64,000 bases of DNA from Nanobdellota archaeon (GTDB lineage Archaea; Nanobdellota; Nanobdellia; Woesearchaeales; UBA9642): contig JAKAKR010000014.1 in the NCBI GenBank assembly GCA_021813435.1, positions 1 through 64,000 on the forward strand, given 5' to 3'. The notes beneath the pieces are model-generated. The model saw nothing but the letters and a program-made list of their open reading frames with translations. It had not been told where the DNA came from and ran no database searches. Below, piece after piece: positions 31,228-39,387 of the stretch. How positions within the stretch are numbered: position 1 is the stretch's first letter; every line of letters begins with the position of its first letter. Made by a program: the position numbers and the translations under genes.

Positions 31228-33930
31228 CTATTTCTTTGCATATTTCCCTTTCTTTTCTGCAACAGCCCAATTTGCTGATTCAGAAATATATCCCTTGTCA
31301 TTTGAAATTGTATCTATTGCACTAAGTAATTCATCTTTAAATTTATTTTCATCAGCTTGATTGAAGAATGGAACGCCTATGATCTTATATTTTCTTGTTT
31401 CTATGAATTTTATTAAGTCATTGGTCTCAAACATGTCTTTGATCTGTATGAGCAATTTCTCTTTCCACTCGTCTGTTTGTTCAAGGAATTTACCTTTTGG
31501 CTCAATGAAGATTTGATATGTTATCTCTTTTCCTGCTTTATCCTTCATAAACATTACAAAGTCTGGAGCAAATGCTCTTCCATCTTCAAAGTTATAGATA
31601 ACAAAATGAAGTTCATTTCTCAACAAAAATATTTCTTTATATTTGCTTGAAAAGTCTTCTCTTATTAATCGATCTACAAACTCAACACATGCTTTTTCCT
31701 CAGATGTTCCATAATTTGCAGTAAACGCATACCAATCCTTATCTTCTAAGAAATCTTCTTGACCTTTTGATCGTTCTGATCCTATCTCGACCTTAATTAA
31801 TTTATTATGGAATATTTCATTGATTCTGCTGGAGAAGAATTGTTTTGTTCCTTTAAAGTCTACAAGATTATTTTTGAGTTTTTCCTCAATTTCGTCTAGA
31901 ATATGGACTATGGCTTTGAATTTATGTTCGTTTGAGAGATTGGTCACATCCTCCTTAGATCCAGAAAAATTTATTTTAACATCGGCCAAAAAGTCTTTCT
32001 TATCAATTAAATCAGTTACTGAAACTAATTCAGGAAAATATCTCTTTATATTTTCAAACTTGTAAAACTCCTTTCTGGAGATGGCATTCATGAAAATATG
32101 CCGTTCTATTTTCCCAACATTCAAAGTGACTGATTCTTTTGAAATATACATATTGTCATATTTATCATCAGTTAGTGCTTCAGTTACTGAACCCTTAACT
32201 GTTGCAACTTCATATTTGAAATCTTTATCTTTGACGCCCAGATCTGCAAATGATTTAACATTAGAATAATCATTCGCAATTTTCTTATTTGTAAAAATAA
32301 CTCCATTTTTATAGAAATTAGTTCTCTTAAAATCTTCTTTTAGTCGTAGTTCTTTCTCTTCAGTTTTATCATCCATAATCCCTTCTTGAACCAGTGCATT
32401 CTTCAATTCAGCAATGTATCTATGTTCGTTTGGGCTGTGGAAGTGTAATTCTTCAAGTATGCGTAATTCATTGTTGAGATCATCATCAAACTTGCGTAAA
32501 AATCTTTCCTGTTCCTTACCAGCGATCTTAAATGGAAAATATCTCGCTCCTCTACCTATCAGTTGGGCTTCAGAAATGGTAGATGGTGCTATCTCTCCTT
32601 TATAACCACCTCCTCCTGCCTGTCCTTCATATAATCTGACAATATCAAATAAGTTTAATACGTCCCATCCTTCATTTAGTTTTTGAACAGCAAAAATAGC
32701 TCGAATTTGGTTATCTGTATTCTCCAGAGAATTAATTAATATCTGATTCTTTTCTTTGGATTGTTCATCGTTAACACTTATGCACTTGTTCTCTGCAAAA
32801 TTTAGCTTTAATTTTTGAACAAGAATTTCTGTGTTGATTCCACTAGATTCAAAAAAGGCAAACGCACTTCGTATTTCGGGTATATCTGTTTTTTTCTTAA
32901 TCTCTTCAATATCTTTTTTCGATAATTTTTCAATTAATTCATGAAATAATATTTTGTTTTCCTCTGATTGTGCGATTGTCTGATGTGCTTTAAACAATAT
33001 TACTGGTTTAAGTTGGATTCCGTGTTTACTTGCAACATCTTGCCTGTATTGGTTAAGTATCAAAGCTAAAAGAATACGCCCTTTTGTATCTGTATCAGAA
33101 CGCAGGATCTCAACTTCTTTGGAATATCTGTCGTTTCTGAATTGTTTTAAATCATATTTGAATATGGTTTTTGCAGTGTATTTTTTTGCAACTTCAGGTA
33201 TGGCAAAATCCATCGTTGCTGTAAATTCAAGCATGATATTCTCTTTGTTCGACATAAATATGTTGTTTACTGTATGTTCCCAAGTATTCAATTCTATTTC
33301 TTCATCCTTGCCAAGCTTCTTCTTTGTTAATGTGTTTATGTGATGTGCTTCATCGGAAATTATTACTATTTTCTTGTCTTTGAAGTCCTCGTAAGTTAAA
33401 CTATTCTCTCTATAAGTATTGAGTAAGCTGTGCAATCCTTGAATTGTTGTAAAGCAAATGTTAATATCATCATTACTTACTCCCTCAAAATTATCAACTT
33501 TCACAATCTTAATATTTTTGTTATTAATGATTATCTTCTGATTAAAAAGATATTTCATAGATAAATTATCTAGAAAATTATTTTTGGTTTTCTCGATTAT
33601 ATTTGTGGAATTTACAAAAAACAAGAAGTTTCTATACCCTCTTTCGTATAAGTATAGAATCAAACCAGCCATTACAAGAGTTTTTCCGCTTCCAGTCGCC
33701 ATGTTATATAGCAGGTGAACTGGTTGCTCCTTGTCTGGGTATTCATTTAAGTAATAAAAAAATCTAGCAAACGCTTCGATCTGATACGGTCTCAACTCAA
33801 AATTTGGATTTAGATTCTCTTTTACAAATTTCGGAGTTTGCATGTGTGGTCGTAGAACACCAAACTTCTTTGCTGTATCTAACTCATCATAAAGCCACTT
33901 TCTGTGTTGAGCGAGTGTAGTCTGCGTCAT
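31228..33930 (-). CDS. res: Type III restriction enzyme, Res subunit
   Basis: Res carries the helicase and nuclease of type III restriction-modification systems. The 900-residue protein has Walker A NMATGSGKT (about 80-90), DEAH box IISDEAHHI, helicase motif VI-like QLIGRGARY, and a C-terminal nuclease with FAPDFVMFM and IEPKGK, the D-(D/E)XK pair. It begins 4 nt after the mod gene. The enzyme looks intact. It is the last gene of a long minus-strand cassette. Confidence 0.92.
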   Translation of the reverse strand: MTQTTLAQHRKWLYDELDTAKKFGVLRPHMQTPKFVKENLNPNFELRPYQIEAFARFFYYLNEYPDKEQPVHLLYNMATGSGKTLVMAGLILYLYERGYRNFLFFVNSTNIIEKTKNNFLDNLSMKYLFNQKIIINNKNIKIVKVDNFEGVSNDDINICFTTIQGLHSLLNTYRENSLTYEDFKDKKIVIISDEAHHINTLTKKKLGKDEEIELNTWEHTVNNIFMSNKENIMLEFTATMDFAIPEVAKKYTAKTIFKYDLKQFRNDRYSKEVEILRSDTDTKGRILLALILNQYRQDVASKHGIQLKPVILFKAHQTIAQSEENKILFHELIEKLSKKDIEEIKKKTDIPEIRSAFAFFESSGINTEILVQKLKLNFAENKCISVNDEQSKEKNQILINSLENTDNQIRAIFAVQKLNEGWDVLNLFDIVRLYEGQAGGGGYKGEIAPSTISEAQLIGRGARYFPFKIAGKEQERFLRKFDDDLNNELRILEELHFHSPNEHRYIAELKNALVQEGIMDDKTEEKELRLKEDFKRTNFYKNGVIFTNKKIANDYSNVKSFADLGVKDKDFKYEVATVKGSVTEALTDDKYDNMYISKESVTLNVGKIERHIFMNAISRKEFYKFENIKRYFPELVSVTDLIDKKDFLADVKINFSGSKEDVTNLSNEHKFKAIVHILDEIEEKLKNNLVDFKGTKQFFSSRINEIFHNKLIKVEIGSERSKGQEDFLEDKDWYAFTANYGTSEEKACVEFVDRLIREDFSSKYKEIFLLRNELHFVIYNFEDGRAFAPDFVMFMKDKAGKEITYQIFIEPKGKFLEQTDEWKEKLLIQIKDMFETNDLIKFIETRKYKIIGVPFFNQADENKFKDELLSAIDTISNDKGYISESANWAVAEKKGKYAKK

Positions 33931-33934
33931 TTTA

Positions 33935-35850
33935 TCACTTGTAGAAATTCTTGTTCAATTCTTTATCTTCTTTGCTTACCTTGAATTGTGAATCATCAAT
34001 CTCTGAAAGATTGACATACAATTGATTCTTATTAAGCATTTCTGCTAATACTTTCTTCTGTTTATCTAGAGAGAGTTCCTTGAAAGCATCATGATTGTCA
34101 TTAAACTTCTTAATATCTACATCATAATTCAAGAAGTAATGTTCAACCATCTCTTTCCAGATTTTTAAAAGTGCATCTGTCGACTTTGCAGATTCGATTT
34201 TATTAATAGCTTCTTCATTATGCTTCATTAATTCACAATAGATAAATGAAGCGTCGCTTTTATGATTGCGGATGACTTTTTGAACTCTTTTAACAGTTAC
34301 AGTTTCCACATAATCCATCTGTTCAGCAAGAATAAACCGTCTTTGGCCGCCATCTTCTTTATTTAGATCAAGCAAAGCATGGCCTGTTGTTCCAGATCCT
34401 GCATGGTAATCTAGACAATTGCGTTTTTATCCTCAGCTACAACCGCGTATATACAGTCATAAACATTGTATATTGATTTTGGGAAACTAAACTGACAACC
34501 AGGAACTAAGTCTTTGACTAATTTTGTTCCATATTCATTTGCGTCGTATTTGTTATCAACCCATACAGTTCTATACATTCCAAAATTCTTACCAATTTCT
34601 ATTTCATAGCCTGTTTTTGTTTTTTTAACTCGAAGAAAATTCTTTATTTCTTCTACACTTTGTCTAGCATATCTCCATTTTCGTTCATTGCCCTTAACAT
34701 CAATAGGCCACACATGAAACTCTCCTTTTTTTTCTTCGGTTTGGGATTTTGGATGATAACTGTTGTCAGGAACATCTCCAAATCCGACAATCTGATCATT
34801 CTTAATAATTACGGGGTAAAAACAATTTTTAGCGTCAGATCTAAGGGATTCACCACCCCAATTTCTCAAATTACTCCAATATATTTCCTCTTCATCTATT
34901 TTTCTAGAACCAATTAATTTTTTACCTCGTGGTATAACGAAATAAGTGTATTCATGTGAGTAAGAAAAGTTTGTTCCTTGAACTCCTCTAGGATTATGCA
35001 CTATCGTAACACAATGCTTCTCATATTCATCAAATATTTCATCCAAAAGAACTCCTAAATACGCCTGTTCATTATCATCAATAGCAACAATTAGAACGCC
35101 GTTTTCTGAAAGCAATTGTTTGGCTACCTCTAATCTATTTTTCATAAATGTTAACCAAGACGAATGCTTGAAATTATTATTGTAAGTAAATGTATCTCCC
35201 ATTCCACCACTATTATATGGGGGATCAATATAGATGCACTTAATTTTTTTCTGAAATTCTTTTTTTAAAGAATGCAATGTAAGAAGATTATTTCCTTTTA
35301 TTACGAGATTCTCTCTAATATTTCCTTCGGTATCTCTTTTTAAATCTGTAACTTTCTCAACACCTTTTGCAGTGAATTTTTTGAAGCCAGTTAAAACCTT
35401 CGGATCAAATAATCTATCAATTTCGTCTTGTGCTAGTATTTCATTAAAAAATATTTCATTTCTTTTTTGATCTTCTAAAGTCATTCCTCCTTCCAGAACA
35501 CAATCCTTGAAAGGCCATACCAATGCAACTTCTTTTCTTTCATTTAAGAATTTACCATCGATGTTTAACCCGATTTTATTTTTAAATTTAGTATATGAAT
35601 CACTGAGGAAGTTTTTATCTTGAATGTAATCTATGAATTTATTGATCTCGAAAACCCAATGATTTTTTATTTCTGTAAAGAATTTCTCTTTGATATCTTT
35701 ATCATCCAAAAGTGCTTCAATTAATTTTTTATCAATTTTAAGTGCTTCATTGATAACTTCGCTTCGTAATAATTCGCCTGATTCTTCATCAACGAAACGT
35801 AAGTCTTTTTTTAATAAGGTGGTAAGCTTTTTGTTAAAATCTTGTGTCAT
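33935..35850 (-). pseudogene. mod: Type III DNA methyltransferase Mod, frameshifted
   Basis: The first part (35850 to 34411, residues 1-479) has the N-terminal Mod region and catalytic IDPPYNSG (motif IV), and ends NAIV followed by TAG at 34411-34413. One base later in frame, [19 protein letters not shown] (the SAM-binding motif I) resumes and runs to 33935. Restoring one missing base after GTC rejoins the family sequence. Both parts look otherwise intact. Either Mod is inactive through a recent 1-nt deletion, or it is a sequencing error; no homopolymer is at the site. The ATG at 35850 follows GGGGT. Confidence 0.85.
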
Positions 35851-35901
35851 TTTTATACCCCGCAATGTTTCAATATGCTGTCTTTTTAATGTTTTCTTTT
35901 T

Positions 35902-36411
35902 TTATCTTAATCCAGATAGAACCATCGCTGCGAATTCGTGGCTTTGATTTAGTTGAGATTCATCGCCGTACAGATTCATATCTATAGTGGTATTTTTCCA
36001 TTCCGTCAAATCTTCTCTTTTATCTAAATTTGACACTAATGTATGTGCTAAGTGATTTCTTATATTATTTATTCTATATAAGTGTTTTATCAACTCGCTA
36101 ATTTTAAAGGATTTTCCTTCTGTTATTTCTACATTTACTATTGATTTTTTATTATTAAATATGAATTTGTTAGAGTATATCTTTGTTAAGAATTGATTAT
36201 ATCTTGATTCCTTAAAGATATCTTCTATTATGTGGATCTTCCTTCCAAAATCCATGTTGTCTAAAATTAGTGCATTGAGAAATGAACCTCCAGAATATGT
36301 TTCAGAAGCAGTTTTAAAGATGAAATGTGATATTATCATATCCATATAATTGTCTATATTCAAATGGCAGTGTATTGCTCTAAGTCTAAATGAATTAACA
36401 TCGTCACCCAT
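35902..36411 (-). CDS. HEPN-like protein
   Basis: The 169-residue helical protein contains INNIRNHLAHTL, an R-x4-H motif in the position typical of HEPN RNases, with an N-terminal helical bundle. HEPN proteins are toxins or effectors in many defence modules. It begins 2 nt after the RecB-like gene's stop, and GGAGAATAATC precedes the ATG. I infer a nuclease or sensor role in the cassette. The family is not identified further. Confidence 0.55.
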   Translation of the reverse strand: MGDDVNSFRLRAIHCHLNIDNYMDMIISHFIFKTASETYSGGSFLNALILDNMDFGRKIHIIEDIFKESRYNQFLTKIYSNKFIFNNKKSIVNVEITEGKSFKISELIKHLYRINNIRNHLAHTLVSNLDKREDLTEWKNTTIDMNLYGDESQLNQSHEFAAMVLSGLR

Positions 36412-36413
36412 GA

Positions 36414-37604
36414 TTATTCTCCGTCATTCTTTCCCAAACTTATTCTATGATTCTTCTCAATCTCGAAGTATTTTTCAACTTTTCGTCGTATATCCGAAGG
36501 CCAATCATCGACCGCTTTCTTTAGTGCGTTCGTGTCCAATCCAGATACTTCTTGCCACTTCTTTAATTTATGTAATAACTCTTCTAATTCTGTACGTTCA
36601 GGAGTACCTTTCGAAGGAACAGATACCGATTCATACTCCTTCACAGAGACTTTTTTATCTGAACCAAATATAGTATTTACTTCATGGTCTTTAGAATACT
36701 TAATCAACGCCTCTTTCAGGTCTTCTAGTTCTTTATCGAGTTCTTGTTCAACTTTCTTCTTTTGAGCATAGACTTCAGCGTATTTATTGACTAATTTTAC
36801 GCCGTCTTCCTTTAGATATTTATTTGCCGGCAATTCCATTGTTTTGTATTTATGTTTCCATGCAGGACAGATCTGCTGATATTCACACCAATTACATAGA
36901 CCGCTAACTGTTGGCTCGAACTTCTTCTCTTTCTCAACTTGAGAGATTACCCCCAATATCTCTTTCTTTAACTCTTTTAATTCGGAAACAGTCCTCTCAG
37001 TAGTGAGTTCTTTGTCAAACACTACTAGATGCCACACTAGCTTAACTTTCTTGGCATCCTTGAAATTCTCTCTAACCCATATAGAATATAGTGCTAATTG
37101 TCTATCCTCTTCGAGCTTTGATTGTACCGGCATCTTAGAATACGTCTTATAATCATGTATCTCATAATGACCTTTGGATTTTTCTAATAATAAGTCAATT
37201 CTTACATGATACCAATAATCCGGCTTCAATTCTAGCTTATATTCAGTCTCAACACCTATTATTCGCCCTTGATTGAATGGATGATATGTTTTATAATAGT
37301 CTCGGATGAATCTTTCTCCTTGCTTCTTATAATGCTCCTGCTTAAAGCCAGGATCCATCTTAACATCTTTATGCCATGTCTTATCCCACAAATCATTATA
37401 GAAATCAATGAGTTCATCAACAGTATCAAGCTTTTCCTTCAACAAATCTCGGTAAAGCTTCTCAAACACTTCGTGAACACGCTTACCGAGAAAAAGACTA
37501 ATCGCTTCAGGCAATTCGATATCCTCTTTATCCACATATTTAAATTTATACTTAAGTTTACAATCTTCAAAACATGTTAATTTGGAGTGAGAGTAGTCGG
37601 TCAT
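36414..37604 (-). CDS. RecB/Cas4-like PD-(D/E)XK nuclease
   Basis: The 396-residue protein has the RecB-family set: YSHSKLTCFEDCKLKYKFKYV at the start (S-x4-F-x2-C), HVRIDLLLE and EIHDYKT (Asp and D-x-K), and CNWCEYQQICPAW, which with the first cysteine gives a Cys4 cluster for iron-sulfur. This pattern is shared by AddB/Cas4 and other single-domain exonucleases. A charged coiled segment forms the C-terminal 120 residues. No helicase partner of RecBCD type is present. It is 4 nt from the GIY-YIG gene. Confidence 0.82.
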   Translation of the reverse strand: MTDYSHSKLTCFEDCKLKYKFKYVDKEDIELPEAISLFLGKRVHEVFEKLYRDLLKEKLDTVDELIDFYNDLWDKTWHKDVKMDPGFKQEHYKKQGERFIRDYYKTYHPFNQGRIIGVETEYKLELKPDYWYHVRIDLLLEKSKGHYEIHDYKTYSKMPVQSKLEEDRQLALYSIWVRENFKDAKKVKLVWHLVVFDKELTTERTVSELKELKKEILGVISQVEKEKKFEPTVSGLCNWCEYQQICPAWKHKYKTMELPANKYLKEDGVKLVNKYAEVYAQKKKVEQELDKELEDLKEALIKYSKDHEVNTIFGSDKKVSVKEYESVSVPSKGTPERTELEELLHKLKKWQEVSGLDTNALKKAVDDWPSDIRRKVEKYFEIEKNHRISLGKNDGE

Positions 37605-37608
37605 TTTT

Positions 37609-38070
37609 TTATTTACTCGAGTGTTTGCTAAACTTGTGTGTTGTTTTATTATTGAATTCTGGAAGTCTTCGGAACTTATCTAAATATTTTGCAATCATAA
37701 CATATTCATGTTTAGCCACTTCCCCCATTTTTTTCCAATCCCCTGTTTTTGGATTGGTGGTATCTGCATCGATGTACGAAACGGACGTGTATAATTTGCT
37801 TATTAATTTATTATACTGCGGGTACTTATATCTTACGCGATCAGCACCGCCATGTTGTAATTTTCCTTTGATAGTATTATCAAATTGCTTTAATCGCGCT
37901 TTTAGTCCACCTTTGGAATTAGTCATCCCTATATATATTATCTCTTTTATTAGGGAAAATTTTTTCCCTGTAATATTTTTATCGGTTTTTGCAATAATAT
38001 ATACCCCGGGATAATTGATTTGGGGGATATTGTCTCTGTTGTTCCAATCGGTCCATCTTGAAAATGGCAT
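37609..38070 (-). CDS. GIY-YIG nuclease-family protein
   Basis: The 153-residue protein has YPGVYIIAKT followed by EIIYIGMTNSKGGLKARLKQF, the GIY-YIG core with its Arg, and a Glu in AKHEYVMIAKY. A large insertion lies between the last two. GGTGAT 8 nt before the ATG at 38070 selects this start over 38082. It is followed within 4 nt by the RecB-like gene, in the same transcript. Confidence 0.78.
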   Translation of the reverse strand: MPFSRWTDWNNRDNIPQINYPGVYIIAKTDKNITGKKFSLIKEIIYIGMTNSKGGLKARLKQFDNTIKGKLQHGGADRVRYKYPQYNKLISKLYTSVSYIDADTTNPKTGDWKKMGEVAKHEYVMIAKYLDKFRRLPEFNNKTTHKFSKHSSK

Positions 38071-38095
38071 CACTTTTATCACCGCGCAATTTTTT

Positions 38096-38509
38096 TCACG
38101 TTTTATCTTCTCTTTGTATCTTATCCAATACGAGGTTAATTATAACTAAAACTATTGTAAACAAAAGAATAAAAAGACCGCTTCCTCTGAATCCACGAAG
38201 ACTTATAATGACACTCATAATTACCCCAATAGATACTGGGGCGAGTATGGCTGCTATAACTAATTTTTGGGCGCCCTCTTTTCTGTTCGACATATGTCTG
38301 AACTTATTAAACTCTTCTTCTATCTGTGTGAAATATTTAGCACGTTCCTTTTTGATTAGCTTATTGAAAATTATTTTTACACTAAAAAATATAAATAAGA
38401 TTGGATACGTGATATAAATAACAAACCAGAATAGGAGATGGAGAAGTATCGCTAATTGACCGATTCTTTTAAAAAAATTAATAATATCGTGATCTTGGTT
38501 TGTATTCAT
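38096..38509 (-). CDS. Membrane protein, four hydrophobic segments
   Basis: The 137-residue protein has TM segments at about 17-50 (probably two), 82-104 and 109-130, with a basic cytoplasmic stretch between. No family is recognised. It lies 12 nt after the zinc-ribbon gene and 25 nt before the GIY-YIG gene. A membrane effector of the cassette is possible. Confidence 0.5.
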   Translation of the reverse strand: MNTNQDHDIINFFKRIGQLAILLHLLFWFVIYITYPILFIFFSVKIIFNKLIKKERAKYFTQIEEEFNKFRHMSNRKEGAQKLVIAAILAPVSIGVIMSVIISLRGFRGSGLFILLFTIVLVIINLVLDKIQREDKT

Positions 38510-38521
38510 TCTGTGTGGTCT

Positions 38522-38665
38522 CTAAACATGTTTTCTTTCACAGTATCCATTGCCGCATTTAGGGCACTTGCTAAAAAAACAAATATTACATCCTACATAG
38601 CCGCATTTTTTGCAAATGTTTTCTGTTGTAGTATATCTCTTACAACTTTTACAGCTTTTGCTCAT
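38522..38665 (-). CDS. Small zinc-ribbon protein
   Basis: The 47-residue product is nearly all zinc ligands: CKSC ... CKKCG ... CNICF ... CPKCG ... C. Spacing suggests two ribbons. GAGGTG 5 nt before the ATG at 38665 sets the start. It begins 26 nt after the glycosylase gene. A nucleic acid or protein adaptor role is likely. Confidence 0.6.
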   Translation of the reverse strand: MSKSCKSCKRYTTTENICKKCGYVGCNICFFSKCPKCGNGYCERKHV

Positions 38666-38691
38666 AGTCACACCTCGTGTTGTGTCGGCGT

Positions 38692-39165
38692 TTATGTATT
38701 TATCTTCTCCCATTCATCTAATTTCTTCTTGAACGGCGTAGCGTTCGCAGATGATGTTGAAGGCATAATGAAGTACTTAACTCCATCGAATCGTTCGATA
38801 TGCTTATCGTACTCCTCAGCAGATTTTTTTCCGTTGAAAACAATCGTATTGATAGATAGATAATTATCTAATAATTTACCAATCTCGTTTGGTGTACCAT
38901 CAGTTATTGCAGAATCTGAACTCCCCTTTCGTTCACACGATTCTAAAGAATCCCACAGTCCGACATGATTCCTAAGCAATTGCTCAACGCGCGCAGCATA
39001 ACTGATCGTGGGATCAAAATCATATAATTGTCCCATGATCTTCCAGAATTGGTTTCTGGGATTCGCGTAATATTCCTGTTTTTTTATTGACTCATCGCTC
39101 GGCATTGATCCTAATATGAGAATTTCTGTCTTATCATTGACTACGGGTTCTAATGACTTTTTCAT
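38692..39165 (-). CDS. DNA-deoxyinosine glycosylase (UDG family 6)
   Basis: The 157-residue enzyme has ILILGSMPSDES, YYANPRNQFWKIMG, GLWD and a C-terminal PSTSSANA, the family 6 (HDG/MUG-like) pattern that removes hypoxanthine and perhaps other deaminated bases. GGGGGA 3-9 nt ahead of the ATG at 39165 and a TATA box at 39196-39203 (about 35 nt upstream) fix the start; the ATG at 39183 would lie before the transcript. It leads an eight-gene minus-strand cassette. Confidence 0.85.
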   Translation of the reverse strand: MKKSLEPVVNDKTEILILGSMPSDESIKKQEYYANPRNQFWKIMGQLYDFDPTISYAARVEQLLRNHVGLWDSLESCERKGSSDSAITDGTPNEIGKLLDNYLSINTIVFNGKKSAEEYDKHIERFDGVKYFIMPSTSSANATPFKKKLDEWEKINT

Positions 39166-39195
39166 GAATCCCCCAGTATCCATTTCTATATCTTC

Positions 39196-39203
39196 CTTTA
39201 TAT
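39196..39203 (-). promoter_or_regulatory. TATA box of the eight-gene cassette
   Basis: On the minus strand the sequence reads CTATATAAAGG, about 26 nt before the predicted transcript start. It is the only strong TATA-like box seen ahead of any gene from here down to res (31228), which supports one long transcript. Confidence 0.5.
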
Positions 39204-39250
39204 AGTTAACGCAAATATTCTATATGTTTTGTGCTCACTCCCCGCACGAA

Positions 39251-39321
39251 AAAATCCGACTTGCGGATTTTAGCGTCCTAAAAATTCGCTTTTCTGGGCA
39301 GAATCCTCTTTGCGAATTTTT
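39251..39321. repeat. Tandem hairpins between divergent genes
   Basis: AAAATCCG/CGGATTTT (39251-39258/39264-39271) closes loop ACTTG. AAAAATTCGC/GCGAATTTTT (39280-39289/39312-39321) is a perfect 10-bp stem around 22 nt that contain GCAGAATCCT. The pieces ACTTGC and AATCCT recall the loop of the hairpin element at 1.5 and 5.7 kb, so this may be a diverged relative. Confidence 0.45.
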
Positions 39322-39387
39322 TTGACTCTCCACTGCTGCATAAACTATATAAGGAGTGTATTGTTCTTTATAGTTGGAGCGAGAGCT

